Shown here in pieces: positions 50,241-59,125 of a stretch of 64,000 nucleotides of DNA. The position numbers and the translations under genes were made by a program. The notes below the pieces were generated by a model that was not told where the DNA came from, did not search any database, and worked only from the letters and a program-made list of their open reading frames with translations. Every line of letters begins with the position of its first letter. Positions within the stretch are counted from its first letter, which is position 1. Source of the stretch: AC-32 sp963719275 (GTDB lineage: Bacteria; Actinomycetota; Thermoleophilia; Gaiellales; Gaiellaceae); contig CAVRBT010000002.1 in the NCBI GenBank assembly GCA_963719275.1, positions 1 through 64,000 of the forward strand, given 5' to 3'.

Positions 50241-52200
50241 GATAGTCTCTAGATAGCCGCCGCAAGTCAACGCAACTGAAGCCGCATGCCCGTCTCTCTC
50301 GACGACCCGAAATCGTAAAAAACGCTAAGAGAAGTGTAAAAGGATATAGGCTGACCGAGGAGAGCGTCCTAACGCTCCGACCGCTCACAACTTTAAAGAG
50401 CACCGCGATATCGTAGGCGCCGTAATGGCGCCTACCGTTGATGAAGAAGGTGGGAGTGCCGGAGACCCGCTGAGGTCGGCACAGACGATGTCCTCGGCCA
50501 CACTGCGCTCCGGTGTGCTCGCGCAGGTACACGCGTGAAGCGCTAGACGTCAAGCCCCAGCTCCTGCGGCATAGCTGATCAGATCGTGAGGCTCAAGCGA
50601 GTCCTGATGCTCGAAGAGGAGGTAGTGCATCTGCCAGAAGGCGCCCTGGAGACGCAGCGGCCTCGGCTGCTTCGCGGAGAGCTGAGCGTGGGGATGAACA
50701 TCGCTGAGAAGGCAGGTGCCGCCAGACGTAACGGACGTCGGGGAACTCGATGCGAGCAGCTCGCGCACGACAGGCTCGGTACGGCTGCAATAGGGGCACT
50801 GAAGTCGCCGTACTCGACGATGGTGACGGGCGCGTAGACCGGACCGCGGAAGAGGTCTCGCTCCGAGTCGACGCCGATGAGAGATCGACGAACGCTAAGC
50901 TGTTCAGAGCAAGGCCCGTTACGCAGTTGCGAGGCAGCAGCGCATGACGCGAAACACGACCCAGCGTGATCACCCCAGCGACGAGCGCGGCGCTGAGAAT
51001 GCCGATTTTGGCCTCTTCGAGCGCTCACTCTAGAAGGCCAGAGTAGCGATCAGCAGCGAGATCGGTGAAACCGACTCCGGCGAGAGTGCCACTGCCAACC
51101 ACGATACACAGCCGACGGGTAGACGCACACGACCATGGCTCAGCGTGTAGAGAGCCACGAAGTGCCGATGATCCCGACGGGCTTGCCGAGCACGTAGACG
51201 GCCAGGACACCGAGCGTGATGGAGACGTCATGCCTGTCGCGAGGAACGCGCCGTAGACCTCGATACCGGCGTTAGACAGCGCGAACAGCGGGCACGATCA
51301 CGTAGATAGTCCACGGGTGGAACAGATGCTGCAAACGCTCGTTGTAGAGATCGAAGCTCTCACAGACGCGCGCCGATACGCGCAAGCGCGGGAGTGGGCT
51401 GCTCACGGAACAAAAGAAAGAGATCTGTGACCCGCTCCAGATTGGAGCGGGTGCGGGATAGGCCCAGACACAACAGCCCTATCACAAGCCCGACCACGAC
51501 AGGCTCGACCCCAGACTCGAGCATCGCCACCCACACCGCCGTCCCGAGCGGCCCAGTAGACGAGGCCGAGCCGGACTCCGAGGCGGCGGGCACCGAGGAT
51601 CGCACCGAAGAAGGCGACGGCGACCAGCACCGGCACGATGCTCGAGCGTCTCCGTGTAGACGATCGCGATCACGAAGACCGCGACGATATCTCGACCACG
51701 ACGACCGTAAGCATGAACGCCTGCAAGCGGTAAGGAAACCGCGGACCGACCAGCGCCAGCAGCCCCAGCGCGAAGGCGCTGTCGGTGGACATCGCGACCC
51801 CCCAGCCGTGGGCGGAGCTGCGGCCTGAGTTGAAGGCAAGGTAGATCGCGACTGCGGCCGCCGCGCCGCTGAGGCCGGCGAGGAGCGGCAGGGCGAACCG
51901 GCGCCGCTCGCGCAGCTCGCCGAGGTCGAGCTCGCGCATCGCCTCCAGCCCGACGACGAAGAAGAAGATCGTCATGAGGCCGCTGTTCACCCACCAGCGA
52001 AGGTAGAGGGTGACGACAGTGTCGGCGAGGTTGATCGAGAGGATGATAGTACAGACGCGCTAGTAAGAGGCCTCGTCAATGTTGGCTAACGCAAGCGCGG
52101 CGAGCGTGCCAGCGAGCAAGAACGCGGCGCCGCCCGTCTCTGTCCGCAGGAACGCGCGCAGGGGGGTCTGGGCGCTGCGCGCACACGAGTAGTCACGGAG
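50236..52200 (-). pseudogene. nhaA: NhaA Na+/H+ antiporter fused to a DsbA-like thioredoxin domain, heavily broken
   Basis: Reading leftward, fragments in several frames give an NhaA core: LRAFLRTETGGAAFLLAGTL, an in-frame stop at a SY*RV position, WWVNSGLMTIFFFVVGLEAM, GWGVAMSTDSAFALGLLALV and FMLTVVVV, where the essential Asp pair is lost by a one-base shift. Below 51.0 kb a thioredoxin-fold part follows: DLFRGPVYAPVTIVEYGDF, FWQMHYLLFEHQDSLEPHDL and VSGTPTFFINGRRHYGAYDI. The CxxC site is scrambled. NhaA-DsbA fusions are known in actinobacteria, so the ancestral architecture is clear even though the gene is dead as written. Confidence 0.7.
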
Positions 52201-52592
52201 AAGGACGCGGTACGCGGTTGGGAATTGCCGGGCACGGCTCTCATCTTCGCCGCGTTGGCGAGAGACCGGGTGCCGAGAACGCGCTACTGAAACACAGACG
52301 TTTGACCGATCGTTGCTCGCGGGCGCCTTCGAGGAGGAGAGAGGTGGGTGGCGGAAGTTCCTCCGAGGCCCACCAAGCGGCAGCCGCAGACCTTGGTCTA
52401 CCTACTCGGATGTGTCGGACGCGAGCAAGTTCACAGACCCGTCCCGACGTTTGAGTATGGAATAGGGCGATCTGCGAGAGGCACCCTGCCGGAGAAGTTC
52501 GGTACTCCTCGCCGGCATGGCACTGGCGGCAGGGCTGGCCGCACGGACGAGACATTCGATCGCGCGGACGCCGTGCGAGATTCGACTCGCGG

Positions 52593-52990
52593 TTAGTCGA
52601 TGGCCTCGAGAAGGTCGTCGCATGCCTGCTTGCAACGCCGACAGACTTCGGCGCAGAGTCGGCAGTGTAGTGATGGGCGGCGTGGAGGTCGCACTCACCT
52701 GCACAGACAAGCAGGCCGTCGCACACGCTTCGATCATTGTCCGCACGAGGCGAAGATCCGGCGCAGTCTGCCGGGTCACGATGCGGCCGGTGGTGTCGCA
52801 GGCGTCGGCGCAGTCGAGGCACAGTCGAACGACGCGCACCATCTCCTGGACATCGGTTTCGCTTAGGCAGGCATCGGCACAGGCCGTACAGCTGGCGGCA
52901 CAGTCGAGACACTCCTCTACACAGCGCACGAGAGCTCGCGATCCACCCCGGTCGGCTGTGGGTGCAGTTGGATGATCTCCTGAAAGTCAC
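52593..52990 (-). pseudogene. DUF326 four-helix Cys-rich (copper-storage-like) protein, frameshifted
   Basis: Fragments in three frames rebuild a typical DUF326 protein: an N-terminus FQEIIQLHPQPTGVDRELS, then CVEECLDCAASCTACADAC, CLDCADACDTTGRIVTRQ, EACATAC, CAGECDLHAAHH and CAEVCRRCKQACDDLLEAID before TAA at 52593. The Cys pattern resembles Csp-type copper-binding four-helix bundles. At least three single-base shifts separate the pieces. Confidence 0.65.
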
Positions 52991-53223
52991 CTTCTCCCCT
53001 CTCTCGATCGGCGGCGCATGACTCCGTGTGTCGTTCCCACTAATACCGGGCCTGGAATCCTCCAGGTGCTCCGCGGTCGCGGCTTTCGCGACCGTTTGCC
53101 GCAGAGGCAGCGGGCGAGAGTACGAACGGAGTATGGGCTCATCTCCGAACAGCGCGGTTTGCTGTAATTAGTAGCGGTATGCGAACCGACGCTTGCAGCT
53201 GTTGTAGGAGAGAGGGAGCCGTC

Positions 53224-53267
53224 GGACTTTGATCCCAAGGTCGCAGGTTCGTTTCCTGCCCGGCCCA
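53224..53267 (+). repeat. 3' fragment of tRNA-Lys (second partial copy)
   Basis: GGACTTT, then ATCCCAAGGTCGCAGGTTCG and CCTGCCCGGCCCA match the 3' half of tRNA-Lys at 1878-1919 with a one-base deletion in the anticodon loop and two or three changes in the T loop. There is no matching 5' half. It marks the boundary between the decayed region and the healthier DNA to the right. Confidence 0.6.
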
Positions 53268-53331
53268 CTCGGGTAACTTCTCGAGCCCGTCCGCGCTGGG
53301 TCTTCGACAAGCGCGGGCTAAGGTCGCGGCG

Positions 53332-54494
53332 ATGGTCGCAACGGCAGTCGAGCACGAGCACAGCGTCACGCCGCGAGAGCTCTTCTTCGACCTCGTCTTC
53401 GTGTTCGCGTTCACGCAGGTGACGACGCTGCTCGCGGACGACCCAACGTTCGCCGGGATCGGCCGCGGCGTGCTCGTGCTCGCGTGCGCTCTGGTGGCCG
53501 TGGACGGCCTACGCCTGGCTGACGAACACCGTCGACCCGGAGGAGGGCTTCGTCGGCGCCGCACTGCTCGTCGCGCTGATCGCGATGTTCCTCGCGGCGC
53601 TTGCGGTGCCGGGTGTCGTTCGGCGACGACGGCGTGCTCTTCGGCGCCGCCTTCCTCGTCGTCGTCACCATGCATCTTGCGGTCTACGCCCTTGCCGGCC
53701 GCGGCGACCGCGACCTGCTGTCCGCCGTGCTGCGGTTGGCGCCCTGGACGCTGCTCGGCGCGACGCTGATCCTCGTCGCCGGCTTCGGTTTCGCGGACGG
53801 CGCGCGCACGTGGCTCTGGGTGGCCGCGCTCGCGTGTACCTATGTCGGCGCGGGGCTGAGCGGGTCGACCGGCTGGCGGGTGTTCCCGTCGCACCTCGCC
53901 GAGCGCTACGGCCTCGTGCTGATCATCGCGCTCGGCGAGGCATTCGTCGCGATCGGCATCGGCGCGACGGGGATCGGCCTCGGGCTGGGCGAGGTCGTGG
54001 CCGCGATCCTCGGGCTGCTCGTTGCCACCTCGTTCTGGCTGGCCTACTTCGACTTCTTCTCGATCCGCGGCGCGCGGATGCTCGCCGATCTCCGAGGGCC
54101 GGACCGCGTGGCGCTCGCCCGTGACGTGTACGCGTACGCGCACCTCCCGATGATCGTCGGGATCGTGCTCTTCGCGTTCGCGATGAAGACCATCGTCCGG
54201 CATGTCGGCGAGGAACTCGACTGGGTAGCGGCCTTCGCGCTCTGCGGCGGGAGCGCGCTCTACCTCCTCACGTTCTCTGCGGTCCGGTCGCGGGTCGAGC
54301 GGCGGCTCGCGTTGAGCCGCGGCCGCTTCACGGCCGCGGTCCTCCTGTTGCTCGTGCTCCCCCTAGCGGCCGCGGTGCCGGCACTCGCCGCGCTGGCGCT
54401 GGTGACCGCCGTCTGGCTGGCGTTGCACATGTACGAGCTCGTGTGGTGGCGCGAGGCCCGCGCGAAGTCGCGCTCGATGCTCGCCTCGCCCTAG
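53332..54494 (+). pseudogene. LtrA (low temperature requirement protein A) family membrane protein, frameshifted
   Basis: Starts MVATAVEHEHSVTPRELFFD and LVFVFAFTQVTTLLADDPTF, the usual LtrA opening. Near 53498 the frame changes to WPWTAYAWLTNTVDPEEGF, and near 53612 again to FGDDGVLFGAAFLVVVTMH, after which it runs intact to LHMYELVWWREARAKS. About eight membrane helices and the conserved GEAFVAIG segment lie in the last part. The role of the family is unknown. The two indels are probably part of the same damage seen to the left. Confidence 0.8.
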
Positions 54495-54537
54495 GCGACT
54501 TTGACCTGTGAGCCACGCGCGGGTTTAGGCTCTTCCG

Positions 54538-55671
54538 GTGCGGTCGCGGGTTCTTGTGTTGGGTGCGGGCTTCGGCGGGCTCGAGCTCGCGACGATCCTG
54601 TCCGAGGCGTTTGGGGACGACGCCGGAGTCACGGTGATCGACCGGAACGACGCCTTCGTTTTCGGCTACTCGAAGCTCGACGTGATGTTCGGCCGGGCGG
54701 ATCTCGCCGAGGTCAGACTGTCCTACGCCGATCTGGTCAAGCCCGGCGTCCGCCTCCTGCGCGAGACGATCACCGCCATCGACCCCGAGGCGCGACGCGT
54801 GACGACGGATGCCGGCGTTCACGACGCCGACGTCCTCGTCGTGGCGCTCGGCGCCGACTACGACTTCGACGCGACGCCGGGGCTCGCCGAGGGCGGGAAT
54901 GAGTTCTACTCCGTCGCCGGCGCCGAGCGTCTGCGCGACGTGTTCCCGACGTTTACCAGCGGTCATGCGGTCGTCGGCGTCTGCGGGGCGCCGTTCAAGT
55001 GCCCTCCGGCGCCGAGCGAAGCGGCACTCCTCCTGCACGACTACCTCTCGGGGCGGGGCGTCCGCGACGACTGCGAGATCTCGCTCGTCATGCCCTTCGG
55101 AACGCCGGTCCCTCCGTCGCCCGACACCTCGGCTGCGCTGCTCGAGGCGTTCGCCGAGCGCGGCATCGAGTTCGTCGCCGGACACCGGGTGAGCTCGCTC
55201 GACCCGGCACGGAGCGTCGCGGTGCTCGACGACGGCGCGGAGTTGCGGTTCGACCTCTTCCTCGGCGTCCCCAGGCACCGGGCGCCCGGCGTGGTCCTCG
55301 AGAGCGGCATGGCAGAGGACGGTTACGTCCCCGTGGATTCGCGAACGCTCGAGACCCGGTTCCCGCAGGTCTACGCGGTCGGGGACGTCACGACCGTTGG
55401 CGTCCCGAAGGCGGGGGTGTTCTCCGAGGGAGCAGCGCGCGTCGTAGCCGCGTCACTCGTGGCGCAACGGTCGGGAGGCGAGCTGCCTGCGGGGTACGAC
55501 GGGCGCGGTTCCTGCTACGTCGAGTTCGGAGCCGGCCGCGTCGGAAGGGTCGACGTCGACTTCCTGTCCGGGCCGAAGCCGACCGGCACGTTCCAGGAGC
55601 CGTCGCTCGAGCTCGTCGCCGAGAAGAAGGATTTCGGGGCGAGCCGCCGGGCCCGCTGGTTCAACCGCTGA
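54538..55671 (+). CDS. FAD-dependent oxidoreductase, sulfide:quinone reductase-like
   Basis: A 377-residue pyridine-nucleotide-disulfide-family flavoprotein starting at GTG. The FAD motif is VLVLGAGFGGLELATILSEA, with VTVIDRND, a second motif ADVLVVALGADYDFDA, and the C-terminal VYAVGDVTTVGVPKAGVFSE. The cysteine in CGAPFKCPPAPSEAALLL matches the conserved SQR/flavocytochrome c sulfide dehydrogenase position. It could oxidise sulfide or serve as an NADH or quinone reductase. The membrane-anchoring C-terminal helices are weak. Confidence 0.85.
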   Translation: MRSRVLVLGAGFGGLELATILSEAFGDDAGVTVIDRNDAFVFGYSKLDVMFGRADLAEVRLSYADLVKPGVRLLRETITAIDPEARRVTTDAGVHDADVLVVALGADYDFDATPGLAEGGNEFYSVAGAERLRDVFPTFTSGHAVVGVCGAPFKCPPAPSEAALLLHDYLSGRGVRDDCEISLVMPFGTPVPPSPDTSAALLEAFAERGIEFVAGHRVSSLDPARSVAVLDDGAELRFDLFLGVPRHRAPGVVLESGMAEDGYVPVDSRTLETRFPQVYAVGDVTTVGVPKAGVFSEGAARVVAASLVAQRSGGELPAGYDGRGSCYVEFGAGRVGRVDVDFLSGPKPTGTFQEPSLELVAEKKDFGASRRARWFNR

Positions 55672-55685
55672 CCCTTCGAAGCGCC

Positions 55686-55850
55686 GTGCAGTTCGACACG
55701 AAGATCGCCGTCGTTCTCCGGGACGACCTCGCCGGCTGGCAGGAGACGAACGTGACGGCGTTCCTCGTCAGCGGCATCGCCGCCTCCGTGCCCGGTAGTC
55801 GCCACCGCTGCCCCCCCCCCACCCCCTCCCCTCGGACTGCTGTTCGCTGA
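55686..55850 (+). pseudogene. N-terminal remnant of a DUF2000-family protein
   Basis: VQFDTKIAVVLRDDLAGWQE followed by TNVTAFLVSGIAASVPG is the usual beginning of DUF2000 proteins (about 140 residues when complete). The frame then enters a C10 tract (55811-55820) plus C-rich sequence and stops after 54 residues. Bases 55851-56047 show no clear continuation. Confidence 0.55.
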
Positions 55851-56047
55851 TGCGGGCCGGCAACGAGAACCTGCTCGATCGTTCGTCCCAGGCGGAGCTG
55901 AGCGATCGACTTCGTTCCACCCCTGGAGCTCGTCGACGACGAGGTTCGGTCTACGACGAGACCTGAAACCTCGCGAACGCGCTGCTCGAGCACGAGACCC
56001 TCCAGACGACCTACGCCGCCGCGGCGTCCCCCGCCCCCCGGGGCCGC

Positions 56048-56254
56048 CTACGGCTCGTTGGGCGGTGCGCCGCGCCTCACCGACACCGCCAGCAGGAGCG
56101 CGACCGCGGCCGGGAGGAGCCACCACGCGTTGGCCCCGTGATGCGCGAGGACCCACGTCAGCGCGAGTGCGACCACGATTCCCGCGGCGACCCGCCAGTC
56201 GTCGCCGACCACGAAGTCCCACCAGAAGCGTCCGAACGCGCCCAGGTACCGCAC
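56048..56254 (-). CDS. Small membrane protein
   Basis: A 68-residue protein with two hydrophobic segments (VAAGIVVALALTWVLAHH and WWLLPAAVALLLAVSVRR) after an aromatic N-terminus (MRYLGAFGRFWWDFVVGDDW). It follows the COG4280-like gene by one base on the same strand, suggesting cotranslation and a partner role. Function unknown. Confidence 0.6.
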   Translation of the reverse strand: MRYLGAFGRFWWDFVVGDDWRVAAGIVVALALTWVLAHHGANAWWLLPAAVALLLAVSVRRGAPPNEP

Positions 56255-56255
56255 G

Positions 56256-57005
56256 TCAGCTCGCCGCCGGCGCAGGCGCGAGCCGCCGCCTGCGGGCCTC
56301 GCGGGTGAGGGCGAGCGAGACGAGCGCGACGAAGGCGATCACCACGAGCACCGCGGCGTCCGAGCCGGGCCAGTCGACGCCGGCCCCCTCGGCGCCCCAG
56401 AAGATCCCGAAGCTCGTCAGCAGCACCCCAACGCCGAACTTGAGCGCGTTCTCGGGGACGCGCTGGAGCGGGCCGCGGACGACGAGCCCGACGGCGAGGA
56501 CCACCACCGCGGCGGCCGCGGCCGCCGCTACGGCCAGGCCGAGGTGGCCCTCCGTGCTCCCGAACGTGACGACGATGAACGCCACCTCGAGCCCTTCGAG
56601 GAGGACGCCCTTGAAGGCGACCGTGAACGAGTACCAGTCCATCGGCGACGCGTCCTCACGGGCGGCGGTCCGCGCCTGGTCACGCTCGCGCGCGAAGGCG
56701 GCGGCCTCGTCGTGCAGCGGCACGTAGCCGCTGGCACGCAGGATCGCCTTCCGTAGCCACTGCAGGCCGAACGCGAGCAGCAGCGCTCCGACGACGAGGC
56801 GCAGGCTGTCGATCGGGATGTGGGCCAGCGCCGGCCCCAGCGCCGCCACGACCGCGGCGAGCGCGAGCGAGGCCGCGCCGACGCCGATCAGCGTCGAGCG
56901 CCAACCGCGCACGAGGCCGACCGCGAGCACGATCGTCAGCGCCTCGACCGCCTCGACGGCGCTGGCCGCGAAGACGGCGAGGAACAGGACGACGGTGGAG
57001 CTCAC
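56256..57005 (-). CDS. COG4280-like membrane protein with FTR1-type Glu motifs
   Basis: A 249-residue protein with about seven membrane helices. Two half-repeats carry acidic pairs, EAVEALTIVLAVGLVRG near residue 17 and LLEGLEVAFIVVTFGS near 133, reminiscent of the REGLE motifs of FTR1/EfeU iron permeases. It lacks the exact REXXE spacing, so metal transport is a hypothesis. A charged loop (HDEAAAFARERDQARTAA) separates the halves. The 68-residue membrane protein follows immediately. Confidence 0.75.
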   Translation of the reverse strand: MSSTVVLFLAVFAASAVEAVEALTIVLAVGLVRGWRSTLIGVGAASLALAAVVAALGPALAHIPIDSLRLVVGALLLAFGLQWLRKAILRASGYVPLHDEAAAFARERDQARTAAREDASPMDWYSFTVAFKGVLLEGLEVAFIVVTFGSTEGHLGLAVAAAAAAAVVVLAVGLVVRGPLQRVPENALKFGVGVLLTSFGIFWGAEGAGVDWPGSDAAVLVVIAFVALVSLALTREARRRRLAPAPAAS

Positions 57006-57035
57006 CCGCCTGATTGTGCAGCAGGCTGGAGGGAC

Positions 57036-57770
57036 TCAGGCCGCCAGCGAGCGTGCGTCGCGCTCGAGGCGGGTCAGGAAGACCGGCCTAGGCGAGCGCA
57101 GGTAGTCCACCAGCGCCTCGGCGTCCTGCTCGCACGGGACGAGCGTCGTCCAGCCGGGAAACTGTTCGGCCCGGTGCAGGTCGCCGGCCGCGACCGGTCG
57201 CAGCCCGTGCTCGGCGACCCAGCCGAACAGCTGGCCGCCGTTGAAGAGCTCGACCCGGTCGAAGAGCCCGTCGAGCTCGCGCCAGTGGCGTGCGAAGTAG
57301 CGCGTCTGCGCCCTTGGCGCCGAGCGGTGACCGAGCTCGTAGGGGTGCGCGACGACCACCGCGGCGCCTGCGTCGCGGGCCTCCTCCATGGCAGCCGCGG
57401 GGCCCTCGTCCATCGAGACGAACCGCTCGAGGCCGACGGCGACGGCATGACAGGCCCGGTCGGGATCCGGGTCGTTGTACGTCAGCTCGAGGCCGGGCAC
57501 GAGCAGCAGCCCGTAGGTCGAACGGGCCCGGTCGCGCTCGTGGGCGATCGCTTCGAGGTAGGGCGTAACGGTCTCTTCGTCGACACAGGGCCGACCGTTC
57601 CGGGCCGGCCAGGGATCGTCCCGGCGCAGGACGTGGTCGGTTACGCAGAGGACGTCGAACCCCGCGCTCCCGTAGAGATCGACGAGCTCCCGCAACTGAA
57701 GCTCGCCGTCGCTCCAGGTCGTGTGAGCGTGGAGCTCGCACAGTAGAGACGACACACGAGCACGCATCAC
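57036..57770 (-). CDS. PHP-domain metal-dependent phosphoesterase
   Basis: A 244-residue PHP-fold hydrolase. Metal residues appear in order: LCELHAHTTWSDG (His-x-His, Asp), DVLCVTDHV (Asp-His), LVPGLELTY (Glu), VVVAHPYELG (His), VELFNGG and VAAGDLHRAE (Asp-x-His). It probably acts on a nucleotide or small phosphoester in the cytoplasm. The adjacent gene on the plus strand starts only about 10 nt away, head to head. Confidence 0.88.
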   Translation of the reverse strand: MMRARVSSLLCELHAHTTWSDGELQLRELVDLYGSAGFDVLCVTDHVLRRDDPWPARNGRPCVDEETVTPYLEAIAHERDRARSTYGLLLVPGLELTYNDPDPDRACHAVAVGLERFVSMDEGPAAAMEEARDAGAAVVVAHPYELGHRSAPRAQTRYFARHWRELDGLFDRVELFNGGQLFGWVAEHGLRPVAAGDLHRAEQFPGWTTLVPCEQDAEALVDYLRSPRPVFLTRLERDARSLAA

Positions 57771-57779
57771 GACTCGAGT

Positions 57780-58778
57780 GTGCTCGCGGCCGGAGGTTCC
57801 GTGGGTGGACAGGTGGTGACGGTTGGGTTACGAGCCGGTCAGCCGCCGAAGGCCGTGGTATGCAACTGTTCGCCGATCAGACAGTCGCCGCTCGAGCACG
57901 AGGTCGTCACCCGCAACCGCGCCGGTGTGGAGCGCGCCCACCGGTACGCCTCGGAGGAGCCGCTTCGTCCCGGCGACGTGCTCAGGCTCGAGGGCCGCTT
58001 CTGGCTCGTCGAGCGGGTCGACGCGAGCGCCGAGCCGCCTCGCGCGCTCGCGAAGCCGGCGCGCTACCGGATCCGGCTGAACCACCCGGACGGCCGCGTC
58101 GAGCTCGGCGCCGTCCGGCGCTACCGGCCCGACGCGCCGCGCCCCGGCCACAGCTTCACCACGATGGAGGCCGGGCGGCCGGTGAGCTGGGAGATCGACG
58201 AGGAACGCCTGGAGCGGGACGGCGAGGGCGAGCCGCTGCTCGAGCTGGTGGCAGAGCGGGACTACGGCGAGGCCGAGGAGCTCCCCGACCACGAGCTGGA
58301 GCACACGCTCGCCACCCGCGCGCTCCGGTTGCCCGAGGCGGCCTCGGCGCTCCTACAACGCGCGGACGGGGCGGGCCTCTCCATGGAGCTAGTCGCCCTG
58401 GACCCGGGCGAGCTCCCCGACTGGGACGAGGCCGGCCGTTACATCGACGCGCTGATCCTCGAGGAGATCGAGGACGACCTGCTCGAGCTTTGCGGCGTGA
58501 ACCCGGACCGGGATCCGCGCGAACGCTGGCTGGAGAAGGTGCAGGAGCGCCTGCGCGCGGACCTCCAAAGCTTCCGTGCCGACGTCGAGGGCGACCACGA
58601 CGAGATCGAGGAGTGGGACTTCCTCGACGGCCGCGTCTTCGCTGCGGTCGGCAGCTTCGACGACGAGTCCGATCCCGACGCGGGCTACGGCTGGCTCTGC
58701 CGGCTCGTCGATGCATCCGCGACGGCGGCGGCGGGCTTCCACCGCGTTCGCAAGACAGAGCTCGAAGTCGAGGAGTAG
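57780..58778 (+). CDS. Uncharacterised acidic protein
   Basis: A protein of up to 332 residues with no domain I recognise. Residues 50-120 contain a beta-rich module with PGDVLRLEGRFWLVERVD and a YRIRLNHPDGRVELGAVRRY repeat-like strand set. The rest is strongly acidic and helical, with DALILEEIEDDLLELCG and FRADVEGDHDEIEEWDF. There is no signal peptide or membrane segment. The true start is uncertain: the first 40 residues look unlike the rest and a later GTG near 57900 could be used. Confidence 0.55.
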   Translation: MLAAGGSVGGQVVTVGLRAGQPPKAVVCNCSPIRQSPLEHEVVTRNRAGVERAHRYASEEPLRPGDVLRLEGRFWLVERVDASAEPPRALAKPARYRIRLNHPDGRVELGAVRRYRPDAPRPGHSFTTMEAGRPVSWEIDEERLERDGEGEPLLELVAERDYGEAEELPDHELEHTLATRALRLPEAASALLQRADGAGLSMELVALDPGELPDWDEAGRYIDALILEEIEDDLLELCGVNPDRDPRERWLEKVQERLRADLQSFRADVEGDHDEIEEWDFLDGRVFAAVGSFDDESDPDAGYGWLCRLVDASATAAAGFHRVRKTELEVEE

Positions 58779-58797
58779 CCGGGCAGGCGGCGCTCGT

Positions 58798-59118
58798 CTA
58801 GGCGGTCGGTTCCACGATCAAGGTCAGGCCGTCGCGGCCCGTAACGCGCACGCGGTCGCCGGTCGCCGCCCCCGCTTCGCAGCGCGCCTCCCAGATCTCC
58901 CCGTCGAGCCGCACCTGGCCCACCGGCATGCAGGGCACGGAGACGACCGCCTCGCGCCCGATCAGCGTCTGGGCTCCGACCGAGCGCCGGTAGCGCTTCG
59001 TCGTCCGGTTCCAGCCGAAGAGCTCGAGCACCCACAGCGGCAGCAGTACGAGGAAGGCCACGACGTTCCACGGCGACGAGAGGAGCAGGAGGAGGGCGAT
59101 GGCGACAAAGATCAGCAT
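58798..59118 (-). CDS. NfeD-like membrane protein
   Basis: A 106-residue protein. Two N-terminal hydrophobic stretches (LIFVAIALLLLLSSPWNVVA and FLVLLPLWVLELFG) precede an OB-like NfeD domain: TLIGREAVVSVPCMPVGQVR, GEIWEARCEAG and GDRVRVTGRDGLTLIVEP. NfeD proteins usually pair with stomatins or proteases; no partner is seen here. Follows the 171-residue membrane protein by 7 nt on the same strand. Confidence 0.8.
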   Translation of the reverse strand: MLIFVAIALLLLLSSPWNVVAFLVLLPLWVLELFGWNRTTKRYRRSVGAQTLIGREAVVSVPCMPVGQVRLDGEIWEARCEAGAATGDRVRVTGRDGLTLIVEPTA

Positions 59119-59125
59119 CGGCGGC

